A stretch of 64,000 nt of DNA from Paenibacillus radicis (ex Xue et al. 2023) (GTDB taxonomy: Bacteria > Bacillota > Bacilli > Paenibacillales > NBRC-103111): NCBI RefSeq assembly GCF_024722015.1, contig NZ_JANQBD010000017.1, positions 143,307 to 207,306 on the forward strand, read 5' to 3'. Below, piece after piece: positions 51,524 through 61,127 of this stretch. Numbering within the stretch: the first letter of the stretch is position 1; each line of letters opens with the position of its first letter. The notes below the pieces were generated by a model. It was given only the letters and a program-made list of their open reading frames with translations, was not told where the DNA came from and searched no databases. The position numbers and the translations under genes were made by a program.

Positions 51524-52402
51524 TTACTGCTGCTGGAGCTCCCGCTTGGCGAGGACCAAAGCGCCGCTAAGTCCCGCATTATCGCCGAGACCCGGAGGCA
51601 CAATATAGTCGTCAAGCCCCGATGCCAGTTCCTGCTTCTGCACGTAGCCATTCAACATTTGCGACACCTTATTGCGAATCAAAGGAAATAGCTGCTGCTG
51701 TTTCATGACGCCGCCACCCAGAATAATTTTTTCCGGGGAAAGAATATAGATAAAGTTTGTAACCGCTTGAGCCAAATAATAAGCCTGAAACTCCCACACT
51801 TTGTCATTCTGCTCAAGCTCGTACCCTTTTTTACCCCAACGCTGTTCTATTGCCGGACCTGCGGCCATTCCTTCCAAGCATTCATGATGGTAGGGACATT
51901 TGCCTGCAAAAGAGTCCTCAGGATGACGTTTGATCAGAATATGCCCCATCTCCGGATGAAGCAGACCATGCAGCAGCTTTCCCTCAACAAGAGCTCCCGC
52001 TCCAATCCCTGTTCCAATTGTAACATACACACAGCTGGACAGCCCTCGGGCTGCTCCCCATTCGGCTTCGCCCAACGCCGCAGCGTTTACATCTGTATCG
52101 AATCCCATAGGAACATTCACATGCTTTTTCAGTTCGCCCAAAACCGGATATTGATTCCAGTGAGGCTTGGGAGTTGTTGTAATATATCCGTATGTACTGC
52201 TGGATTTGTTCAAATCCACCGGACCGAAAGAGCCGATACCTATCGCCTCAACGTCCTTCTCCTTAAAATACTGAATCACTTGACCCATCGTTTCCTCTGG
52301 TGTTGTTGTCGGAAAACTTACCCGATCTGTAATTTCACCATGCTCATTGCCGATACCGCAGACGAATTTTGTTCCTCCTGCTTCAATAGCTCCCAGCTTC
52401 AT
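51524..52402 (-). CDS. ROK-family fructokinase
   Basis: The 292-residue kinase starts MKLGAIEAGGTKFVCGIG. It has the ROK signature region (GTGIGAGALVEGKLLHG) and the fructokinase-type zinc-binding segment HPEMGHILIKRHPEDSF...CPYHHECLEG with Cys and His ligands. It phosphorylates fructose or mannose (GmuE/ScrK-like). I use ATG 52402; an earlier ATG lacks a site. Confidence 0.9.
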   Translation of the reverse strand: MKLGAIEAGGTKFVCGIGNEHGEITDRVSFPTTTPEETMGQVIQYFKEKDVEAIGIGSFGPVDLNKSSSTYGYITTTPKPHWNQYPVLGELKKHVNVPMGFDTDVNAAALGEAEWGAARGLSSCVYVTIGTGIGAGALVEGKLLHGLLHPEMGHILIKRHPEDSFAGKCPYHHECLEGMAAGPAIEQRWGKKGYELEQNDKVWEFQAYYLAQAVTNFIYILSPEKIILGGGVMKQQQLFPLIRNKVSQMLNGYVQKQELASGLDDYIVPPGLGDNAGLSGALVLAKRELQQQ

Positions 52403-52538
52403 TAAGAGATGCCCGCCTTCCCATAACAATATATCCAACTTGGCTTATTTAACGATAGCGCATTTGGTCTCATATATTTTAGCATAAATCGTATTATTTG
52501 CATTGGCAAATTTCAAAAGCAGGAGCTGCCTCATCTGA

Positions 52539-53438
52539 TCATACTATATCAAGCGCCATTTTTCTGGAAGCTTTAGGAAACTCAGCAGCCAAGCTCTCGA
52601 TATCCTTTTCGGTTAACTCAATAAAAATGGCCTGAGCATTATCCACTACATGCTCTTCAGACGATGCTTTTGGTATAGCTATAACATCCCCCTCACGAAT
52701 ACACCAAGCTAATAGCAGTTGATACGGAGTAACGTTATATTTAAGAGCAATAGCTTTTACCGTCTTATTATCAATAAGTCCCCTTCTTAGCGAACCGGCC
52801 TGTGCCAGAGGACAATACGCCATAACCGGTATTTTGTGCTTTTTGAGCAAAGGAAGCAAATCATATTCGATACCGCGTGAACCAAGATGGTACAGCACTT
52901 GATCGGTCATGCAGTGAGCGCCTTTATCGTAGCTCAGAAGCTCCTTCATATCGGCAGTATCCAGGTTGGATACGCCCCATCTTGCAATTTTCCCCTCTTG
53001 AACTAATCTCTCCATTCCTTCGATTGTTTCACTTAGAGGGATGCTTCCTCTCCAGTGCAGCAGGTACAAATCCAGACGGTCAGTCCCAAGCCGCTTCAAG
53101 CTCGCTTCACAGCTTTTGGCAATTCGGTTAATTCCTGCGTTATGGGGATATACCTTGGATACAATAAATACGTCATCCCTAATTCCTTTAATTGCTTCTC
53201 CAACCAACAGCTCCGAATTTCCTTCTCCATACATTTCAGCAGTATCGATCAAGTTCATTCCAAGCTCTACACCCAGCCTTATTGAACGGATCTCTTCATT
53301 CCTTTTAGACGAATCATCGCCGATAAGCCATGTGCCTTGACCCATTCTTGGCAAAGCAGTTCCGTCCGATAATAACACAGGCTGCCTGGAAAGGGCGCTA
53401 CGAATTTTTACAATCTCATTTTCATCCATTATTGCCAT
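52539..53438 (-). CDS. Aldo/keto reductase
   Basis: The 299-residue TIM barrel has GTWLIGDDSS, DTAEMYGEGNSELLVGEA, a Lys in FIVSKVYP, LLHWRG and IPKASSEEHV, giving the catalytic Asp, Tyr, Lys and His of the family. It reduces aldehydes or ketoses with NADPH. The start ATG follows GGGAG. It is about 100 bases upstream of the kinase gene on the same strand. Confidence 0.9.
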   Translation of the reverse strand: MAIMDENEIVKIRSALSRQPVLLSDGTALPRMGQGTWLIGDDSSKRNEEIRSIRLGVELGMNLIDTAEMYGEGNSELLVGEAIKGIRDDVFIVSKVYPHNAGINRIAKSCEASLKRLGTDRLDLYLLHWRGSIPLSETIEGMERLVQEGKIARWGVSNLDTADMKELLSYDKGAHCMTDQVLYHLGSRGIEYDLLPLLKKHKIPVMAYCPLAQAGSLRRGLIDNKTVKAIALKYNVTPYQLLLAWCIREGDVIAIPKASSEEHVVDNAQAIFIELTEKDIESLAAEFPKASRKMALDIV

Positions 53439-53517
53439 AGCTCCAATCTCCCTTCGAATTAGAAAGCATTTTCTCTATTATAACCGAATACCTCATTATC
53501 TTTCTTGCTCATAACGA

Positions 53518-53545
53518 CAAAAACCGCCCCTGAGGACGGTTTTGT
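53518..53545 (-). terminator. Terminator of the eight-gene catabolic operon
   Basis: The stem AAAACCGCCC / GGACGGTTTT follows the last gene of the operon. Confidence 0.85.
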
Positions 53546-53551
53546 AGCTGA

Positions 53552-54583
53552 CTACTTCACTTCGCAGTCGATCATTACGTGAATAGTATCTCCTTTGTGC
53601 TCATTCCTCAATTGGAATGCTCGTGCAACCTCTGCTAACGGAACAACGTGAGTTATCATTTCCTCCGTGTTAACTAGTCCGTCCAGAACAAGACGCAGAC
53701 CTTCATCGAAGTAGCGTCGATTATCGATATCGCGTTTAGGCTCCGTGGAAAGAATATCCAGCCTCTTTTTATGAACCTTGAAGAAATCGACCGGCTTATG
53801 GCAGGTGCCGATGCAGCCGTACATTACTATACGACCGTTTTGAGCCGCAGCGTTAATGGCATCTACCATTCCCGCTCCTTCCAGCAAGCAAGGAATAACG
53901 ACGTCAAAGCCGTCCGGGAAATCTGCACCTACAATATCCATTGTATTTGCATGCTCATTTGGAAGCTTGTAAGTATGGGTAGCACCGTATTTCCGGGCCA
54001 GTGCCAGCTTCTCGTCAAACAGGTCTGTTACAACCAAATTTCTCGGACTAAACATATTTACCACTTGGGTCATCACTAAACCGCTGACACCCTGCCCTGT
54101 GATTAATACATTCTTATTAGGAGAAATATCGCCGAGCTCCGCTGCATGAATGATTCCAGGAAGCACTTCTATCAACGAACCTTCGATTAACGGAAGGTCT
54201 TTGGGCAGCACCTTCAGCGAGAATGGAGTGCAGCACACATATTCTGCAAATGCGCCCCATACATACCGCAATGCTACATGATCGCCTTCTTTGACACCAA
54301 TTACGTTAGGTCCAATTTTATCGATAACTCCCGCTACTTCATGTCCAAGTCTGGTTGGGTACGAAATAAATTCAGGCTCGCGCGCACCACGGAACACTTC
54401 AACATCACTACCGCAAATGCCGACCCACTTAACCTTGACACGTACTTCTCCATCCTTGGGCTCTGGAATTAAAGCCCTTCTGACACTAATTTCTCCAATT
54501 GCGTCCATTACAGCACACATCTGCGTTCCAGGACCCTCATAGTCTACCAATTCCATAGGCGGTACTGACATTTTTCTTACCAT
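53552..54583 (-). CDS. Zinc-dependent medium-chain dehydrogenase
   Basis: The 343-residue protein has the catalytic zinc Cys in GICGSDVE and His in RLGHEVAG. The structural zinc loop is absent: GDHVALRY runs straight into WGAFAEYV, without the usual four Cys. The cofactor region reads ITGQGVSGL. It probably oxidises a polyol or sugar alcohol. It is the last gene of the eight-gene operon, before a terminator. Confidence 0.87.
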   Translation of the reverse strand: MVRKMSVPPMELVDYEGPGTQMCAVMDAIGEISVRRALIPEPKDGEVRVKVKWVGICGSDVEVFRGAREPEFISYPTRLGHEVAGVIDKIGPNVIGVKEGDHVALRYVWGAFAEYVCCTPFSLKVLPKDLPLIEGSLIEVLPGIIHAAELGDISPNKNVLITGQGVSGLVMTQVVNMFSPRNLVVTDLFDEKLALARKYGATHTYKLPNEHANTMDIVGADFPDGFDVVIPCLLEGAGMVDAINAAAQNGRIVMYGCIGTCHKPVDFFKVHKKRLDILSTEPKRDIDNRRYFDEGLRLVLDGLVNTEEMITHVVPLAEVARAFQLRNEHKGDTIHVMIDCEVK

Positions 54584-54646
54584 TTGTGTAAATCTCCTTC
54601 CGGTCAGCTCTCCAAAGCCGCGTAATTTTATCTATATTGCTGACTT

Positions 54647-55639
54647 CTACGCCATAACTTCCCACATTCTCTCGCTGACTTCATAGGTTGTCTTTTCTTC
54701 ATTCAAGCCTCGTATGATATCCTTCACAACTTCCTCCATCAACGAAAGATGGCCTTGTACCGATGCTCCAGCAACATGCGGGGTGATGAGTACATTAGGT
54801 AAGGAGCGAATCGGACTATCCGCGACAAGCGGCTCTTTCTCGAACACATCGAGCGCTGCGAAGAAACGTCCGCTGCTAAGCTCGTCCATAAAAGCTTGTT
54901 CATCCACTACAGGGCCGCGTGAAGAATTTATAAAGACAGCTCCGTCAGGGATGAGCTGCAGCAGCTCGCGGGTTAGCATTCTTTCCGTAGCGGGAAGCTT
55001 CGGAGCATGCACCGAAATAATAGGGCAACTCATAACTTCTTCCAAGGATGCTCTTGTGACGTTCAATGAAGCTGCCGCTTCTTCGGACAAATACGGATCG
55101 TAAACAAGCACGTTAACCTGAAACGGCGCTAATAACTTGATGAAAGCACGCGCTGTGGAGCTCGCGGAAATAATGCCAACCGTGCTGCCGGTAAGCTCTC
55201 TGCCTTTGAGGCCAAGCTCTCTCCATTGGCCCGCACGCAATGATGCATCCAGCGTCGGCAGATGGCGAAGGGACGCAAGCAATGCTGCAAGGCAGTATTC
55301 TCCTACACTTAACGCGATACGGGGAGCTGCTGAGAACACCCTGACACCACGGGAGAAGATTTGCTTGGGAACCAGACTTTTCACCGTTCCGGCCGCATGG
55401 CCTATTGCGCGGAGATTGACAGCTTTCTCCAGCGCTTCTTCGCTCAGGCTCGGAGAACCCCAGCTCGTAATAATCACTTCGGCATCGCTTATCATCCCGG
55501 CCAGCTCTTCCTTAGTATAATCCTTGCCGGTTTCGTTCCAGGATACATCGAAATGTTCATTTAACAGGGTCCTGCATTTGTCGGAGCAAACCTCCTTCAA
55601 TCGTGATTCCGGTGAGAGCACCAATGCTTTCTTCTTCAT
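54647..55639 (-). CDS. D-2-hydroxyacid dehydrogenase-like protein with altered NAD loop
   Basis: The 330-residue protein retains the catalytic Arg (INSSRGPVVDE), Glu (DVFEKEP) and His (ITPHVAG) of D-isomer 2-hydroxyacid dehydrogenases. The nucleotide loop, usually GxGxxG, reads GIISASSTAR, with all three glycine positions of the motif replaced. It may bind the cofactor weakly or have a new role. It belongs to the same operon as the surrounding genes. Confidence 0.85.
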   Translation of the reverse strand: MKKKALVLSPESRLKEVCSDKCRTLLNEHFDVSWNETGKDYTKEELAGMISDAEVIITSWGSPSLSEEALEKAVNLRAIGHAAGTVKSLVPKQIFSRGVRVFSAAPRIALSVGEYCLAALLASLRHLPTLDASLRAGQWRELGLKGRELTGSTVGIISASSTARAFIKLLAPFQVNVLVYDPYLSEEAAASLNVTRASLEEVMSCPIISVHAPKLPATERMLTRELLQLIPDGAVFINSSRGPVVDEQAFMDELSSGRFFAALDVFEKEPLVADSPIRSLPNVLITPHVAGASVQGHLSLMEEVVKDIIRGLNEEKTTYEVSERMWEVMA

Positions 55640-55749
55640 GAGTATAGCTCCTCCTTAGAGTTTTAGTGAGAGCTCAAAAAGTCAATTCGATGGCGAATAG
55701 GCTTCCTGAGCTGCTTTGTGATCAAAAGGGGACTTTTCGAACATCCTCT

Positions 55750-56784
55750 TTAGGGCTGAATTGGAACAACCTGATGCGTACGCATGGATTCGAAACAAGC
55801 GTCTATAACCTTCATCACGCGAATGATTTCCCGTCCCGATGCGAGCGGCTCTCTTCCTTCACGGATAGCGTCTGCAAATTCTTCCAGCTGCCAGGTGAAA
55901 TTGGCGTTCGTTCTTTCACACTCAGCCTGCTTCTCGCCATTCAATAGCAGCTCGTATTCATCCTTTAACTGCATCATGCCGTTAGTGCCGATCAGGTAAC
56001 GCTCGTAAATGCTGTTCTGTGTCGACCAGATCCGTTTGCCTGTCAAGCCCTCTTCATCTGCTGGCCGGACACCTGCATTAAACGACATAAGTACATTAGC
56101 CATTTGACCTTCACCGAAATTGAGCGAGATGGCGACCTCATCCTCCCCGCTCCAGTTCGGGTTATTGGAATGGCCTTGAGCATAAACCGAAATCGGCATT
56201 TTATCATAGGCCCATACGATATAATCCAGGATGTGACTCCCCCATAGCGGAATAATGAATCCGCCGATCTTTGATTCATCCTTCCACCAATCCGCTGCCG
56301 GCTTATTCATATGGGCCAGCAGCAGCGCATTAATATTAATTAGTCCGCCGATTTCATTAGCTCTGACTTTCTTGATGGACTCCATAACAGGGCTAAAGAA
56401 CCGCCTGCTTTGACCTACCATCAACGTAACGCCATTTTCTATGGCGGCCAAAGCCATGTCTTCCGCTTCCTTTACATTCATAGCCATAGGCTTCTCAACC
56501 AGCACATGCTTGCCGGCACGAAGCGCCTTAATTGAATATTCCGCGTGAAGATCATGAGGTAGCAGCAGCAGGAAAGCGTCAATATCCGGATCATTAACCG
56601 CATCATCATAGGAAGTGTAAGTTTTTACTCCTTCCCACTGTTCCGCCTCCTGCCGCAGCTTCCCTTCATCTCGGGTTACTAGTGCAACCAGATCCATTTT
56701 ATGTGCAAGTTCCCGAACTGCCGGAAGATGGGACTTCGATACACGTCCCAATCCGACAACGGCCAATCGCAATTTTTGCAGCAT
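55750..56784 (-). CDS. Gfo/Idh/MocA-family oxidoreductase
   Basis: The 344-residue protein has AVVGLGRVSKSHL, EKPMAMNVKEAED and a downstream IIPLWGSHILDYI segment. It is likely an NAD-dependent dehydrogenase acting on the transported sugar or cyclitol. It follows the solute-binding protein gene by 25 bases. The ATG lies after AAGGAG. Confidence 0.9.
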   Translation of the reverse strand: MLQKLRLAVVGLGRVSKSHLPAVRELAHKMDLVALVTRDEGKLRQEAEQWEGVKTYTSYDDAVNDPDIDAFLLLLPHDLHAEYSIKALRAGKHVLVEKPMAMNVKEAEDMALAAIENGVTLMVGQSRRFFSPVMESIKKVRANEIGGLININALLLAHMNKPAADWWKDESKIGGFIIPLWGSHILDYIVWAYDKMPISVYAQGHSNNPNWSGEDEVAISLNFGEGQMANVLMSFNAGVRPADEEGLTGKRIWSTQNSIYERYLIGTNGMMQLKDEYELLLNGEKQAECERTNANFTWQLEEFADAIREGREPLASGREIIRVMKVIDACFESMRTHQVVPIQP

Positions 56785-56809
56785 GGGCCTCTCGACTCCT
56801 TCTCTCTAT

Positions 56810-58345
56810 TTATTTAGCGCTTTTTTTATCCTGATAGGCTTTGTTAAATTCATCGATCATCTTCATGTAATTAGCGTCTGCTTTGAACGATTTAACCATT
56901 GCATCCCAGGACTCAATTGGTTCTTTCCCCATCATGACTTTAACTTTCATATCGTCCATTTTCTTTTTGAAATCCGGTCCTAATTTCAAATCGATGTCAG
57001 ACAATAGACCAATCGATACATCAGCTACTCCGTATTTGGAACGCTCGTCAATGATTTTCTTGTTGCGTTCGAACATTGCTTTTGGCATTCCGACGCGGTA
57101 GGCCCACAAATACGGGTCATACCTTTCGAAGATTTTACCAAAGGAGCTTTGTGATACACTTTCTTTGACAGCTTGATCTGTTGCCGTTTTAAAACCGTCT
57201 ACCACTTTGAAATGGATGTCCTTAAGTCCGTAGCAAGCCAATTCAAAGCCTTCTTCGGATGCGCCGTAATCCATTAGAGCCAAGATCTTCTTCATTTTGG
57301 CCTCAGGGACCTTTTTCGGAATCAAATAAAGTCCGGCAAATCCGCTGCCTGTATGAACCATTTTACCAGCCGGGCTTGAAAGAAACGTCATAGCTACGAA
57401 ATCCGCTTTCGGATCAAGCTTCTGAGCACCTTCTGTAGCACGGTACACGCCTTCTGTCGTATCCATCTGGACACCGACTTTTCCCGCTTTTGCCATGTTT
57501 TCATAGTCTGTAGTTTTCATAATAGTGAAGTCTTCTGGCAATATTTTATCCTTGTACATTTTGTTCAGATAAATAAGTCCTTCTCGGGTTCCTGGCTCCA
57601 AATCAGTGTCAACCAGCTTGCCCCCCACATCTTTCCACTTACCGTTACTGTTGTTGAAAATATCGATAACCTTTTCCCAGTTTTTCCCGTTGTATCCATA
57701 GGTGTCAGCTTTGCCGTTTTTGTCCGGGTCCTTTTCAACAAATGCCTTCATTGCGATATAGAACTCATCCATAGTTTCCGGCATCTTCAGCCCTACATTA
57801 TCCAACCAGTCCTGGCGGATATTGAAAAAGCTGCTGCCATGAAGCGGACGTACTGACGGAAGGATATATTGTTTGCCATCCACTTTTACACTGTCCATAA
57901 TTTCCTTCGGATAAGCAGCCAAGTTCTTATAATCCTTCAAATAAGGACCCAAATCCCAGAATGCCCCTTGTTTTATCATGTTGATTGCCTGGGTTTGTTT
58001 CATGTCTTTAATCTTCATCAAATCGGTCATGTCGCCTGAAGCCAACATAACGTTCTGTTTCTCTTCCCATGCATTAGGTGATGCCCAGGTAATATTCAGC
58101 TTCGTATTCGTACGCTTCTCGAATTCCTTCGTAACCGGATTGTCCGCTGAAGGAGGCTCCGGTGTGCTGAACTCAGTGAAAATGCTGATTTCAGTCGGTT
58201 TCTCATCTTTCACTGCACCTGCCGCACCTTTATCTGTCCCTGGAGCTGTACCGCCTGAGCAAGCTGACAGGATTGATGCTACCATGATGAATGACAAGGA
58301 TGCAGGCACCGCTTTACGTTTAATGAACTTCTCTTTTTCTTTCAT
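56810..58345 (-). CDS. Extracellular sugar-binding lipoprotein (ABC importer)
   Basis: The 511-residue protein has a lipoprotein signal ending ILSACSGG. It belongs to the large LplA-type solute-binding proteins common in Paenibacillus. It captures an oligosaccharide or uronide outside the cell and delivers it to the two permeases encoded upstream on the same transcript. The ATG follows AGGAGGG. No ATPase gene is present; a shared ATPase of the MsmX type is expected elsewhere. Confidence 0.9.
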   Translation of the reverse strand: MKEKEKFIKRKAVPASLSFIMVASILSACSGGTAPGTDKGAAGAVKDEKPTEISIFTEFSTPEPPSADNPVTKEFEKRTNTKLNITWASPNAWEEKQNVMLASGDMTDLMKIKDMKQTQAINMIKQGAFWDLGPYLKDYKNLAAYPKEIMDSVKVDGKQYILPSVRPLHGSSFFNIRQDWLDNVGLKMPETMDEFYIAMKAFVEKDPDKNGKADTYGYNGKNWEKVIDIFNNSNGKWKDVGGKLVDTDLEPGTREGLIYLNKMYKDKILPEDFTIMKTTDYENMAKAGKVGVQMDTTEGVYRATEGAQKLDPKADFVAMTFLSSPAGKMVHTGSGFAGLYLIPKKVPEAKMKKILALMDYGASEEGFELACYGLKDIHFKVVDGFKTATDQAVKESVSQSSFGKIFERYDPYLWAYRVGMPKAMFERNKKIIDERSKYGVADVSIGLLSDIDLKLGPDFKKKMDDMKVKVMMGKEPIESWDAMVKSFKADANYMKMIDEFNKAYQDKKSAK

Positions 58346-58375
58346 ACTAACCCTCCTAATTCATTTTTAAAAAGA

Positions 58376-59257
58376 TTATCCTTTCACCGAACCCAGCATT
58401 ACACCTTTGGCAAAATGCTTTTGCAGGAACGGATAAACACATAGGATTGGTATCGTCGCAATTACGACAGCAGCCATTTTTAAAGTTTCGGTAGGGATAT
58501 TTTGTCCGGCCATCATCTCTGCTGCAGCCGATCCTCCTGCTTGGGTCGAGGAGTCGATCAGCATATTGCGCAGCACTAGCTGAAGAGGCCATTTGGCATG
58601 ATCATTGATGTATAATACCGCACTAAAGAATGTGTTCCAGTATGCCACTGCGTAAAATAATCCGAATGCGGCCAATGCCGGAAGCGATAAAGGCAGGACG
58701 ATCCGGAAGAAAACTCCGATATCCGTTGACCCGTCGATAACAGCGGATTCCTCAAGCTCAACTGGAATGCTGTCAAAGAAGCTCTTCATCAATATGACAT
58801 ACCAGCCGCTTGTCAGTACCGGTAAAATCAAAGACCAGATACTGTTGATCAATCCCAAATCGCGAACGAGCAAGTAAGGCGGGATCAATCCCGGACTGAA
58901 CAAGAGTGTGATAAGAATCAACAGCATGATGATTCTTCTACCCTGCAACCGCTTTCTAGACAAGCCGTATGCCAGAGCGGCAGTTACTACGAGGCTCAAC
59001 GCGGTTCCGACAGTAGCCAGAAAACCGCTGACCATAGTTGCGTTTCGGAAAGCTGATGTAGACAATAAATATTTGTAGGAATCCAAAGTCCAGCTTTGTG
59101 GAAATAAGATATATCCTTGCTTCTGGATATACTCCGTTGGGTCCGTGAATGATACAACAAATACATAATAAAGTGGAAAAAGCGTAATGATCGCTACGAT
59201 GCCCAGCACTATAATATTCGCTGTATCAAATATCCGGTCACCTATGCTTCGTTTCAT
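58376..59257 (-). CDS. Carbohydrate ABC transporter permease (YtcP/MalG-like)
   Basis: The 293-residue protein has six helices and the EAA loop (EESAVIDGSTDIGVFFRI, then LPLSLPALA) that contacts the ATPase. I start at ATG 59257, immediately after GGGGTGAGG. With the next permease it forms the channel of the importer. Confidence 0.9.
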   Translation of the reverse strand: MKRSIGDRIFDTANIIVLGIVAIITLFPLYYVFVVSFTDPTEYIQKQGYILFPQSWTLDSYKYLLSTSAFRNATMVSGFLATVGTALSLVVTAALAYGLSRKRLQGRRIIMLLILITLLFSPGLIPPYLLVRDLGLINSIWSLILPVLTSGWYVILMKSFFDSIPVELEESAVIDGSTDIGVFFRIVLPLSLPALAAFGLFYAVAYWNTFFSAVLYINDHAKWPLQLVLRNMLIDSSTQAGGSAAAEMMAGQNIPTETLKMAAVVIATIPILCVYPFLQKHFAKGVMLGSVKG

Positions 59258-59287
59258 TTTCCTCACCCCGTTACCGATATTTAGCGA

Positions 59288-60253
59288 TTAATACACGCCT
59301 TCTTCACCAAAGCGTTTGGACAGCTTGTTAGCTACAATAACCAAAATCAATCCGACCAGCGATTTGAACAAACCAACAGCTGTACTAAAGCTGAATTGAC
59401 CTTGCTGAATACCTAGACGATAAACGTAAGTTTCAAATACATCTGCAACATTGGACACTGCTCCGTTCATCATCAAGAAAACTTGCTCGAATCCCACATC
59501 CATAATGTGGCCAAGCTTCAGAATGAACAATACGACAATGACACTTCTAATAGCAGGTAGCGTTACATGCCAGGCTTGCTGCAGCCGGTTGGCTCCATCC
59601 ATTTTAGCCGCTTCATACTGTTGAGGATCGACCCCGGCAATGGCAGCTAGGAAAATGATCGTTCCCCATCCAGCTTCTTTCCATATATTTTGTACGGTTA
59701 ACAGCGCCCAGAAATTATTTTCATTAGTTAGAAAATCATATTTGGCAAAGCCTAAACTGACCAGCATCTTATTAACAATCCCCGACGACTGTGACAGCAG
59801 CAAAAAGGTAATCCCCGCGATAATAACCCATGAAAGAAAGTGAGGCATGTACACGATGGATTGAATCCACTTTTTGTAGATTTCATTGCGCAGTTCGTTC
59901 AATAAAAGCGATAGTATGATTGGAAGAGGGAAAAAGAATAATAAGCTCAGCAAGCTGATAGCCATCGTATTTCGAAATAATAGGAAAAAGTCCTGGTTTG
60001 AAAAGAAACGCGCGAAATGCTCAAATCCTACCCAATTACTGTTCATTACACCCATATAGGGTGAGTAGTCCTGAAAAGCAATGACGACACCCCACATGGG
60101 AACATACTTGAATATTAGAAAAAACAATAAACCGGGAGCAATCAACAAATAAAGAAATTTGTCTCGTTTAAGTCCGTGCATCACATGCTTCCATCTGCTT
60201 TGTGGTACCGTTCTTGCGAGACTGCCCAATTGCAATTCGCTTTGAGCTGCCAT
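59288..60253 (-). CDS. Carbohydrate ABC transporter permease (LplB-like)
   Basis: The 321-residue protein has a cytoplasmic N-terminal tail and six helices. It begins FLYLLIAPGLLFFLIFKYVPMWG in the typical LplB style, and carries the EAA loop YEAAKMDGANRLQQAW. The ATG follows GGGAGGTG. It pairs with the permease of 58376-59257. Confidence 0.9.
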   Translation of the reverse strand: MAAQSELQLGSLARTVPQSRWKHVMHGLKRDKFLYLLIAPGLLFFLIFKYVPMWGVVIAFQDYSPYMGVMNSNWVGFEHFARFFSNQDFFLLFRNTMAISLLSLLFFFPLPIILSLLLNELRNEIYKKWIQSIVYMPHFLSWVIIAGITFLLLSQSSGIVNKMLVSLGFAKYDFLTNENNFWALLTVQNIWKEAGWGTIIFLAAIAGVDPQQYEAAKMDGANRLQQAWHVTLPAIRSVIVVLFILKLGHIMDVGFEQVFLMMNGAVSNVADVFETYVYRLGIQQGQFSFSTAVGLFKSLVGLILVIVANKLSKRFGEEGVY

Positions 60254-60304
60254 GGTACTGCACCTCCCTTTTCAAAATCTCTGTATGGATCTGCTGGAGA
60301 ATTA

Positions 60305-61102
60305 TTATTCAAACAGCGACTTGGCGTAAGCCAGATCCTCGGCAATGTAACTATCCTTGTTGTCCAGATCCGTGTATTCAGCGGTCAAACATACTACACC
60401 CGAATAGTTTCTTTCCTTCACATAGCCGGCAATTCTTGGCCAATGCGCCATACCATGTCTTCCGGTAGTAAAATGACGTTTCCACTCAGCTGTCTTCGCT
60501 TCAGGTCCGTTGCTTCGGATGAAAAAGCCGTTTTTCAAGTTGACCATAGCAAGATGAGACCAAACGATGTCCAATCCGTACTCGGGCTGCTGTCCGGCGA
60601 AAGCATCATGTGCTGCATCCCAAACTACACCTACATGCTCAGGGTTAATATCCTTCATTAAGTTCATAATTCCATTGGAATCTATGATATAGTTCCCATA
60701 ATGCTGTTGAACGCCAACCTTCACGCCGTATTTCTCACAAAGTGGTACAAGCTCTTCCAGCTTGCGCTTGGTCCGCTCTTCCGTCGCCTTATAGCCGTCC
60801 TGATCTATGTTGATCATGATCCGTATCACTGGCACCCCAGCCTCCGCACATGCGGCGAAGACTGATTCATCAGTTGAAGCGGCAACGCTATATATTTTGA
60901 CGCCTTGTTCATCGAGCTGCTTGGCGAATTCAGGCAATGATTTGCCGACGGTTTCAGGCTCAACCTGAAATCCTGCACGGATGGGCAGCTCAATGCCATC
61001 AAAGCCGATACCGCTTACAAAGCGGCCCAAGTCATGAGCTGACTTGTCTTTCCAATGCTTGACAAAGAGCGAATAAGAAACTTGCTTTTCCAGGTTCTTC
61101 AC
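60305..61102 (-). CDS. Sugar phosphate isomerase/epimerase-like TIM barrel
   Basis: The 265-residue protein is of the xylose-isomerase-like fold. Candidate metal ligands are Glu in FDGIELPIRAG, Asp-x-x-His in VVWDAAHDA and a Glu near CLTAEYTD. The start is GTG 61102 after AGGGGAG. It is the second gene of the operon and probably epimerises or dehydrates the sugar after oxidation. Confidence 0.87.
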   Translation of the reverse strand: MKNLEKQVSYSLFVKHWKDKSAHDLGRFVSGIGFDGIELPIRAGFQVEPETVGKSLPEFAKQLDEQGVKIYSVAASTDESVFAACAEAGVPVIRIMINIDQDGYKATEERTKRKLEELVPLCEKYGVKVGVQQHYGNYIIDSNGIMNLMKDINPEHVGVVWDAAHDAFAGQQPEYGLDIVWSHLAMVNLKNGFFIRSNGPEAKTAEWKRHFTTGRHGMAHWPRIAGYVKERNYSGVVCLTAEYTDLDNKDSYIAEDLAYAKSLFE

Positions 61103-61127
61103 ACCAGCACTCCCCTATTTGAACTTT

